This document shows positions 1-4,729 of a stretch of DNA of 6,542 nt, piece by piece (the first letter of the stretch is position 1; every line of letters begins with the position of its first letter). Origin of the DNA: Rhizobium leguminosarum (GTDB lineage: Bacteria > Pseudomonadota > Alphaproteobacteria > Rhizobiales > Rhizobiaceae); the NCBI RefSeq assembly GCF_001652265.1, contig NZ_LWBS01000030.1:1-6542 (forward strand), given 5' to 3'. The notes under the pieces were generated by a model. It searched no databases. It had not been told where the DNA came from and saw nothing but the letters and a program-made list of their open reading frames with translations. The position numbers were made by a program, and so were the translations under genes.

Positions 1-374
1 AAGACGATGTTCCTTTGAAAGTTGAGTTGAGTGGAAGGCCTGGGTCTCTAAAAGCAGCATCCGCATCAGGTTTCTCTCCAAACGTTATTCTGCAGATATC
101 GGTCTTCGCGGCCGCGAGCTCGCCATAAGGCGGCGGCCCGAACACTTCATCGAGTGCCGGGTGACATCGAACCTGTCGGCGCCGGGACCGATGGCCCTTT
201 CGTCCCGGTTCGCCGGATGGAACGGCGTCACCGCGGTAGGCGTGCACCCGTCGCTCTCCACGTCCGGGGTGCCATAACGGAAAGGCCAGATTGGCCACTG
301 TGCTGCCCCCAGCGCAGGATCTCCCTGATCGCCTGCGACGACGGAACTTGGCCGCTGCGCCCGGTGGTTCTTGC
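1..374 (-). pseudogene. cytochrome P450 C-terminal remnant, frameshifted
   Basis: Read on the minus strand, this stretch holds recognisable pieces of a bacterial cytochrome P450 in order but in different frames. First comes AIREILRWG (about 290-325), resembling the segment before the K' region. Then RYGTPDVESDG followed by ANRDERAIGPGADRFDVTRHS (about 155-275), matching the family pattern ANRD...F..PDRFD.TRH. Last is a more degenerate tail, FGPPPYGEL then DADAAFRDPGLPLN (about 20-142). The heme-binding loop expected as FGxGxHxCxG is reduced to FGPPPYGEL near 118-142 and has no cysteine, so no functional heme ligand remains. The N-terminal two thirds are absent: at about 375-383 the sequence changes abruptly into a repA copy. 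The left end runs off the window. P450 genes are common on rhizobial symbiotic replicons, but the subfamily cannot be assigned. The family call rests on motif recognition by eye. Confidence 0.7.
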
Positions 375-375
375 G

Positions 376-717
376 GGCCGCGGCTACTGAGATGATTTGT
401 AGTTTCTCACCCTCGCGCCTGCGCGGGCAAAACTTCAAAGCCTCTTTCGGACGGGCCGAAGCGAGATAAGCACCGGAGTTCGTTGATCTGTCGAAGCGTA
501 TAGGAGCGTCGTCCTGCGGTCCCGAACTCCGGTGTTGGCCCCAGCCCATCAATTGACAACTGGCGCAGATAACACGGCCTGTCGTCGAGAATTTTTTCGG
601 GAGCTCGCCCCGCGCGCTTAGGCGATCCCAGAGGTCTTCGCCATGGCGCTGAATGCGCTCCGACGTTGCCTCCATTCGATCGCGAGGATTCTCAGATTGT
701 GTGATCAATGATGGCAT
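376..717 (-). pseudogene. truncated repA-like N-terminal duplicate
   Basis: This minus-strand stretch encodes the N-terminal part of a RepA-type plasmid partition protein. It starts MPSLITQSENPRDRMEATSE at 717 and runs to PRRREGEKLQIISVA at about 384. It is a near copy of the start of the long repA-like gene at 4730-6010: over 384-668 I count about nine substitutions against 5638-5973. It carries a 1-nt loss near 605, a 51-nt in-frame loss near 573-576 that removes the first helix of the DNA-binding region (PFSLGEVAEILGVSG in the long copy), and a compensating 1-nt gain near 473. Homology stops exactly before the Walker A segment, where P450 sequence begins. The first residues differ from the long copy (SLITQSENPRDRMEAT against HCKNPLFQLDTT). 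An open frame of 255 codons (85-852) runs through this piece and into P450 DNA read out of register, so it is a chimera and not a gene. Confidence 0.82.
384..668 (-). repeat. direct repeat, left copy (repA 5' segment)
   Basis: This is the left member of a large direct repeat. It matches 5638-5973 in the same orientation with about nine substitutions, one 51-nt deletion, one 1-nt deletion and one 1-nt insertion. The two copies lie about 5 kb apart, so recombination between them could delete everything between, including the IS256 element and hemN. Confidence 0.88.
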
Positions 718-1030
718 GACGCTTTTCTTACTATATGACGTTATGAATCCGTCACCGACTCCTAACACGTTGGCTAGGTCAGTCAATAGCCAACAAGCAT
801 TTGCCGCCAACAAACTTACCCGCTCCATCGGAGCAGCCTTCGTCAGCCTCATTGAGTTTTTGTGTATTTCTCTCTCAGTCGGGCGCTGCGACGCAATTTC
901 CTCGGCGATCCGCTCCGCGTCCGGCGTGGACTAGCCTCCGACCGGGATGAACGTTCCTCCATGCCGCCGACGCCTTCGCAGCGCGCCACGACCTTCGCCG
1001 TCATCCTATATGTCTGCGCAGCCTGGGCTT
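718..1030. other. unassigned stretch upstream of the repA remnant
   Basis: I could not assign a function here. On the minus strand the frame leading into the repA remnant stays open from a TAG near 925 down to 717 without a convincing start. It reads through PDAERIAEEIASQRPTERE and later VSLLAANACWLLTDLANVLG, which I do not recognise. Other frames give low-complexity Arg/Ser-rich translations typical of non-coding GC-rich DNA. It could be a further remnant or the former upstream region of the duplicated repA. No tRNA, clear promoter or origin-like repeats are visible. Confidence 0.4.
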
Positions 1031-1032
1031 TG

Positions 1033-1062
1033 AAACAACGGCCCTGCGCTGTCACGTTGTTT
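1033..1062. repeat. 8-bp inverted repeat with 14-nt loop
   Basis: AAACAACG at 1033-1040 is the exact reverse complement of CGTTGTTT at 1055-1062, separated by 14 bases. It lies just beyond the IS6-family transposase tail. Both arms resemble the terminal inverted repeats of IS6-family elements (TTTGCAACA-like), so this may mark one or two IS ends placed head to head. It could also be a chance hairpin. There is no T-run, so it is not a typical intrinsic terminator. Confidence 0.35.
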
Positions 1063-1097
1063 GAACGGCAGGCGAGTCAAGGCCCGTGCGGACAGTT

Positions 1098-1410
1098 TCA
1101 GACGAGCTGGCCGCTGACGGCTTTCTACTGGGCCATGGCTTGCGGTCGGTGATTGCGAATCTGGTTGGCAGAATATTTTGTGTGATCTGGAACGAAGAGA
1201 TTGCGAACGACTGAGAACAGCGAAACAAAAATGTTGCAAGCTCCCGATTGATCGGAATCCCTGGCGCATTCGTTCCCGTTTTCGAAACGGCAGATGCGAA
1301 TTCTCCGCCCGGTTGTTCAAGCTCTTGGATCGTGTCCCGGCACGTGGTGTAGGTGGCGGGAGGTAGCAAATCCGAGCGCCCGCGCGCTTTTCATAGCGCT
1401 GTAGCGGGTG
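1098..1410 (-). pseudogene. IS6-family transposase C-terminal remnant
   Basis: The minus strand carries LNNRAENSHLPFRKRERM and GFRSIGSLQHF (1228-1320), the hallmark segment of IS6/IS26-type DDE transposases, in which the catalytic Glu lies in NNRAENSH. The homology then moves to another frame: FVSLFSVVRNLFVP, then NQIRNHRPQAMAQ, a stop, and KAVSGQLV. The switch is explained by one extra T in a T5 run (1227-1231 on the plus strand). The TAG at 1125-1127 replaces the Trp codon usual in this motif. The final TGA is at 1098-1100. Upstream of 1320 the catalytic core is lost or scrambled, and at 1426-1433 the sequence meets the target duplication of the IS256 insertion. It is therefore an old, non-functional IS fragment, present before the IS256 element inserted. 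Confidence 0.75.
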
Positions 1411-1425
1411 ATTGGGTTTGCGGGC

Positions 1426-1433
1426 GGCCATCA
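1426..1433. repeat. target-site duplication, left (GGCCATCA)
   Basis: GGCCATCA lies directly outside the left inverted repeat and is repeated exactly at 2687-2694 outside the right one. Eight bases is the length expected for IS256-family transposition (8-9 bp). Confidence 0.82.
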
Positions 1434-1453
1434 GTGTTTTCCGCTAGGGTCGG
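1434..1453 (+). repeat. IS256 left terminal inverted repeat
   Basis: These 20 bases pair with 2666-2686 when that segment is reverse-complemented. The outer block GTGTTTTCCG matches GTGCTTTCCG at nine of ten positions and the inner GGGTCGG matches exactly. One base is missing in the middle of the left copy. Confidence 0.75.
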
Positions 1454-1461
1454 GTTGTTGA

Positions 1462-2657
1462 ATGACCAATGACATGATGAACGTGCGCTCGCTTGTTGAG
1501 AAGAGCGCCGATGCAGATTTGTTGCGTGAGATGATCGGCTTTGCCGCCGAGCGGCTGATGGAGCTGGAGGTCGGCTCGGCCACCGGTGCTGACTTCGGCG
1601 AGAAGAACCCGATGCGCCTTGCTCAACGCAACGGCTACCGCGTCCGCGATTGGGAGACGCGAGCCGGAACCGTTGAACTCCGCATTCCGAAGCTGCGCAA
1701 GGGAAGCTATTTTCCGAGCTTTCTCGAGCCGCGCCGTATGGCAGAGAAGGCTCTGACAGCCGTTATCCAGGAAGCGTATATCCAGGGAATCTCGACCCGT
1801 TCTGTCGACGATCTGATCAAGGCCATGGGCATGTCGGGCATCTCCAAAAGCCAGGTGAGCCGCCTGTGCGAGGAAATCAACGTCAAGGTAAAGGCGTTTC
1901 TCGACAGACCGATTGAGGGCGAGTGGCCGTACGTCTGGGTGGATGCGACGTACCTCAAAGTCCGGCGTGGCGGTCGCATCGTCTCCGTCGCCGTCATCAT
2001 TGCTGTGGGCGTCAATAACGACGGACGGCGCGAGGTCCTGGGTATGGAGGTCGGCACATCGGAGGCAGAACCGATCTGGACGGAGTTCCTGCGCAGGCTG
2101 ACACGTCGAGGATTGCGGGGCGTGAAGCTCGTCGTCTCCGATGCGCATGAAGGTCTCAAAGCCGCCGTCACCAAGGTTCTCAACGCCACTTGGCAAAGGT
2201 GCCGGGTTCACTTCATGAGAAACGTCCTGGCACATGCCGGAAAGAGCGGCAGGCGGGTGGTATCCGCCTTCATCGCAACGGCCTTCGCCCAAGAGACGCC
2301 GGAGGCAGCAAGCGCTCAATGGCGCAGCGTCGCCGATCAGATCAGACCGAAAGTGCCGAAGCTTGCCACCATCATGGACGACGCTGAAGAGGACGTGCTC
2401 GCATAACCTTCCCGAAAGAGCACCGTGCAAAGCTGCACTCGACGAATCCAATCGAGCGTCTCAACGGCGAAATCAAGCGACGCACCGAGGTGGTCGGTAT
2501 CTTTCCGAACGACGAAGCGATCGTCCGCCTCGTTGGCGCGCTGCTGCTCGAACAGAACGACGAATGGGCCGTCCAACGCGCCAGGTACATGACGCTTGAG
2601 ACCATGGCCCAAATGAGCGATGATCCCCAAATCAGTCTGCCCGCTGTGGCTCGCTGA
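1462..2657 (+). pseudogene. IS256-family transposase, broken by frameshift
   Basis: This gene encoded an IS256-family (mutator-like) DDE transposase of roughly 400 residues. The first frame (1462-2406) gives 314 residues, including [20 protein letters not shown], the first catalytic Asp in WVDATY (D161), the second in VVSDAHEG (D227), and the family C/H segment [16 protein letters not shown] (244-259). It then hits TAA at 2404. Homology resumes two frames away at 2406 with TFPKEHRAKLHSTNPIERLN and runs to the TGA at 2655-2657. The third catalytic residue, Glu of NPIERLN (codon 2454-2456), is only in this second part. Relatives read A-Y-M-T-F-P here, and restoring four bases (CATG) after position 2405 would give exactly that, so a 4-nt deletion is the simplest cause. 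There is no slippery heptamer to suggest programmed shifting. The start ATG lacks a strong ribosome binding site, as is usual for transposases. Confidence 0.92.
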
Positions 2658-2665
2658 TATCCGCT

Positions 2666-2686
2666 CCGACCCATGTCGGAAAGCAC
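2666..2686 (-). repeat. IS256 right terminal inverted repeat
   Basis: The reverse complement of this segment starts GTGCTTTCCG and ends GGGTCGG, matching the left end at 1434-1453 with a few differences. It begins nine bases after the transposase stop codon. Confidence 0.75.
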
Positions 2687-2694
2687 GGCCATCA
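2687..2694. repeat. target-site duplication, right (GGCCATCA)
   Basis: This is an exact copy of 1426-1433, lying directly outside the right inverted repeat of the IS256 element. Confidence 0.82.
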
Positions 2695-2698
2695 GCCG

Positions 2699-2850
2699 TC
2701 AGCTACACCACTCCCGTGGACACGATCTTTCGGCGCGATTAATCTTCGGTGGGCGCCCTTTGTAGATGCCGCGTCTCCTGGCGGCGGCGATGCCTTCTTC
2801 AGCTTGTCGCTCGCGCCGCAGGTTAGTTCGGTATTCGGTCTTGATAAACA
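2699..2850 (-). pseudogene. serine recombinase (resolvase/invertase) remnant
   Basis: The minus strand reads FIKTEYRTNLRRERQ, then EGIAAARRRGIYKGRPPKIN. This is the characteristic end of the catalytic domain and linker of resolvase/invertase-family serine recombinases (compare family pattern ETNLRRERQ.EGI..AK.RGVYKGRPP). The catalytic N-terminal domain with the active-site serine is missing: upstream of about 2850 the sequence is the end of hemN. The helix-turn-helix that should follow YKGRPP is absent too; the frame ends in a stop at 2699, next to the IS256 target site. The fragment is thus cut at both sides. Its first codons overlap the last codons of hemN, in another frame of the same strand. 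Confidence 0.75.
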
Positions 2851-4157
2851 TCGAATGCGGCAGCGACAGTACGCAACATAAAGCGGTGCTCCTGTCGAAC
2901 CCGAACGATACCCTTCTGCACGTCCAAGATACCGTCCTCCGCAAACATCGCCAGACGCTCAACTGAATCGAGAAAAGCGATCCAATCAAAGCCATGAACA
3001 CGGCATATGACAGGAACATCAGCTTCCAGATCGCACATTAGCCGCTCGATGATTGCGGCTCTCAGTCGATCTTCGCTGGTTAGACGATAGCCCTTTGACG
3101 TAGCAAAACGGCCAGATGCGATGTTCCTGCTATACAAACTTGGTGTAAGTTCGTTTTGCACATAACCGTCGCCTACACGGCCAATAGCTGACGCGCCGAA
3201 GCCGATCACTGTTGTGCAGGTGTCTGCCGAATAGCCCAAAGAGTTACGTCGCAGCCGGCCGGCCTTCTGCGCCAACGCAAGCTCATCGTCCGGTAAAGCG
3301 AAATGATCGAGGCCGATCGGGAGGTAGCCTTCTGCAATCAGGGTGTTGGCCACGGCCGCGGCCTGATCGGCGCGAGCTGACAGACCCGGCAGCGCCTCCT
3401 CCTCGATCAGACGTTGGTTTTTTCTATAGGATGGAACATGTGCGTAGCCGAACACGGCAAATCGACTGGGGTGCATGGCGGCAGCAGCTCTCGCGGTGTT
3501 GACGCAGGACTGCACCGTCTGATTTGGAAGACCGTAGATCAAGTCGAAATTGATGCGGTTTATGCCGTGGCGGCGCAGTTGATTGACCACAGTCGCCGTC
3601 AGTTCCTCGGGTTGGATTCGATTGATTGCTTTTTGAACATCGGGATCGAAGCTCTGTACGCCGATGCTCGCTCGGTTCACCCCGGCCGCTCCAAAGGCTT
3701 CTGCCATTTCGGTGGTGAACGTGCGCGGGTCGATCTCCACGGCGACCGTCGCCGTCGTTCCGAATGCGAATCGGCGACGCAGAAGTTCCATGAGGCTCAT
3801 GAACTCCGATGGCTTGATGATGCTTGGAGTTCCGCCACCGAAATGCACGTCACCGACCGACAGCGGTTGCGTCGTCTTCTCCGCAACCATATGGATTTCC
3901 TCACGCATCAGGGTGACATAATCGAGGATCGAGGCGTCCTGACGAGTGATGCTCGTGGGAAAGCCGCAATACCAGCACATTGATCGACAGAATGGTATGT
4001 GGAGATATAGCGATACTGGATCGTCGGATGGAAGACCCCTCAGCCATTCCCCATAATCCTTTGCGCCGACCGCCGTCGAAAATCTTGGTACAGTTGGATA
4101 GATGGTGTACCAAGGCAGGCGAGCATCATAATACTTTGTTTGGAGTGAGCTCTGCAT
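2823..4157 (-). CDS. hemN: HemN-like oxygen-independent coproporphyrinogen III dehydrogenase
   Basis: The 444-residue product matches HemN, the cytoplasmic radical SAM enzyme that decarboxylates coproporphyrinogen III to protoporphyrinogen IX without oxygen. Visible features in order: YTIYPTVPRF near the start, YLHIPFCRSMCWYCG with C57, C61 and C64 of the 4Fe-4S motif, VHFGGGTPS (104-112) for SAM binding, IGVQSFDPDVQKAINRIQ, FDLIYGLPNQT and IGFGASAIG. The odd point is residue 66, which is Phe (CGF); HemN proteins normally have Cys there, and E. coli HemN needs that fourth Cys. The C-terminus is also unusual: after RTVAAAFDVY the last six residues come from joined serine-recombinase DNA, so about ten native residues are lost. 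The start is supported by a good GGGAG site seven bases upstream. No FNR/FixK-type TTGAT-N4-ATCAA box is visible upstream. It may be active, impaired, or a HemN-like protein with another role. Confidence 0.9.
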   Translation of the reverse strand: MQSSLQTKYYDARLPWYTIYPTVPRFSTAVGAKDYGEWLRGLPSDDPVSLYLHIPFCRSMCWYCGFPTSITRQDASILDYVTLMREEIHMVAEKTTQPLSVGDVHFGGGTPSIIKPSEFMSLMELLRRRFAFGTTATVAVEIDPRTFTTEMAEAFGAAGVNRASIGVQSFDPDVQKAINRIQPEELTATVVNQLRRHGINRINFDLIYGLPNQTVQSCVNTARAAAAMHPSRFAVFGYAHVPSYRKNQRLIEEEALPGLSARADQAAAVANTLIAEGYLPIGLDHFALPDDELALAQKAGRLRRNSLGYSADTCTTVIGFGASAIGRVGDGYVQNELTPSLYSRNIASGRFATSKGYRLTSEDRLRAAIIERLMCDLEADVPVICRVHGFDWIAFLDSVERLAMFAEDGILDVQKGIVRVRQEHRFMLRTVAAAFDVYQDRIPN

Positions 4158-4238
4158 TGATTATCTCCCATCTGATATTGGCTTTTCATCCGCTGGCGTG
4201 GCAGGGATTTCGACCGCTTTGACTTCTAGATCTACTCA
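4158..4238. other. hemN upstream region without recognised gene
   Basis: This short stretch holds the hemN leader. I looked for FNR/FixK, NifA/sigma-54 and nod-box-like motifs on both strands and found none that is convincing; only the ribosome binding site is clear. Confidence 0.4.
4165..4169 (-). promoter_or_regulatory. ribosome binding site of hemN
   Basis: GGGAG on the minus strand lies seven bases before the ATG at 4157. It supports this start over any downstream Met. Confidence 0.7.
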
Positions 4239-4632
4239 CTAACCCGCATTAGCCACTTTGCGCTGACCGAGAGTCTTCGACCTTTTTGTGAAATCGCCAG
4301 ATACATAGCCGATGAAATCGCCTTCATCTGCCTTATCTGAGGGCCGTCTTTGTACCAGATCTCCTTCATCAGAGGATGAGCTCGTCGGCCGTTGCAGTGC
4401 TCTCTTCTGCTGTAACCCGATAACCTGAAGTCCCCTCTCCCCGTATTGCTCCCGCGCCCGTACCGGCCTGGCTCAGTGCCGGCACACCATATCCGCAGTC
4501 ACTGGAAAAGAGCTCGAGGATGTAGATGGAGCCGGCTCTCTTTGCGCGTACGCGCTCCCGCGGCGTTGACACGATGGAGACACTCCATGACGAGGTTATT
4601 TGCTCTCGCAAATTGCGAGAGGGTGATCTCAC
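4239..4632 (-). other. possible frameshifted ORF, unknown function
   Basis: Two overlapping minus-strand frames look more protein-like than their surroundings. One (4369-4632) includes SIYILELFSSDCGYGVPALS. The other is open from 4472 to a TAG at 4239-4241, has no usable start codon, and includes REQYGERGLQVIGLQQKRAL followed by an acidic tail (SSSSDEGDL, later DEGDFIGYVSGDF). A frameshift near 4440-4472 would join them. YGERGLQVIG faintly recalls thioredoxin-like redox proteins, but the expected CxxC is missing and I do not assign a family. The 5' half overlaps the RepA C-terminal remnant. It could equally be chance reading of decayed DNA. Confidence 0.25.
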
Positions 4633-4714
4633 AAAGTGTCTGCTTCGTAATCCCCGCGTCCGCCATGGCGTTGGCCTCCTTCAAGAGCTCAGCCGGTTCG
4701 ATCGAGGCGCATGC
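4499..4714 (-). pseudogene. RepA C-terminal remnant
   Basis: Downstream of the long repA stop, in the same reading frame, the minus strand encodes EPAELLKEANAMADAGITKQ, then TLCEITLSQFARANN and MECLHRVN. This matches the conserved C-terminal segment of rhizobial RepA proteins (typically SDAGLTKQTLYEI followed by a helix ending in LD.VN). The long repA at 4730-6010 already has its own version of this segment (REAGLKNRSLYEL...METLNSTN), so this is a piece of a second, different RepA. Recognisable similarity covers about 4565-4700; after VN it diverges and stops at 4499. An ATG at 4666 has a good GGAGG eight bases upstream, so a 55-residue peptide could be translated, but the match argues for a relic. 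No repB-like start follows. Confidence 0.65.
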
Positions 4715-4729
4715 GCTACGTGCGTCCGC

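Larger units (their letters stand above)
1434..2686 (+). mobile_element. IS256-family insertion sequence
   Basis: This element of about 1253 bp has imperfect terminal inverted repeats (left 1434-1453, right 2666-2686), sharing GTGxTTTCCG and GGGTCGG blocks. It is flanked by the exact 8-bp direct repeat GGCCATCA. It holds one transposase gene on the plus strand, covering almost the whole element. The clean target duplication shows it arrived by transposition and has not rearranged at its ends since. It landed between the serine-recombinase remnant and the IS6-family remnant. The transposase is frameshifted, so the element cannot move by itself; a related intact copy elsewhere in the genome might act in trans. 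Confidence 0.85.

Noticed and set aside
26..277. Plus-strand open frame with high third-position GC, including FIECRVTSNLSAPGPMALSS
   Set aside because: It has no start codon or recognisable family, and the opposite strand holds a clear P450 motif, whose reverse complement explains the codon bias.
85..852. 255-codon minus-strand open frame as a single gene
   Set aside because: It is a chimera of unidentified upstream sequence, a repA N-terminal piece with compensating frameshifts, and P450 DNA partly read out of frame.
2396..2412. Programmed -1 frameshift in the transposase
   Set aside because: A -1 slip would rejoin the frames, but there is no slippery heptamer and IS256-family transposases are normally made from a single frame; the missing residues fit a 4-nt deletion better.
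1444..2451. 335-codon minus-strand open frame opposite the transposase
   Set aside because: It is an antisense shadow of the IS256 transposase, with His/Leu/Arg-rich composition and no recognisable domain.
3414..3983. 189-codon plus-strand open frame opposite hemN
   Set aside because: It is the antisense of a well-conserved radical SAM gene and has no recognisable features.
4158..4370. FNR/FixK box, sigma-54 promoter or nod box upstream of hemN
   Set aside because: TTGAT occurs at the start codon but has no paired ATCAA half; TGGCAG on the plus strand lacks the -12 element and points away from hemN; no nod-box-like periodic motif was found.
4499..4666. 55-residue small gene with a good GGAGG site
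   Set aside because: Translation is possible, but the residues match the C-terminal segment of RepA and the frame continues from upstream, so a relic is more likely than a dedicated small protein.
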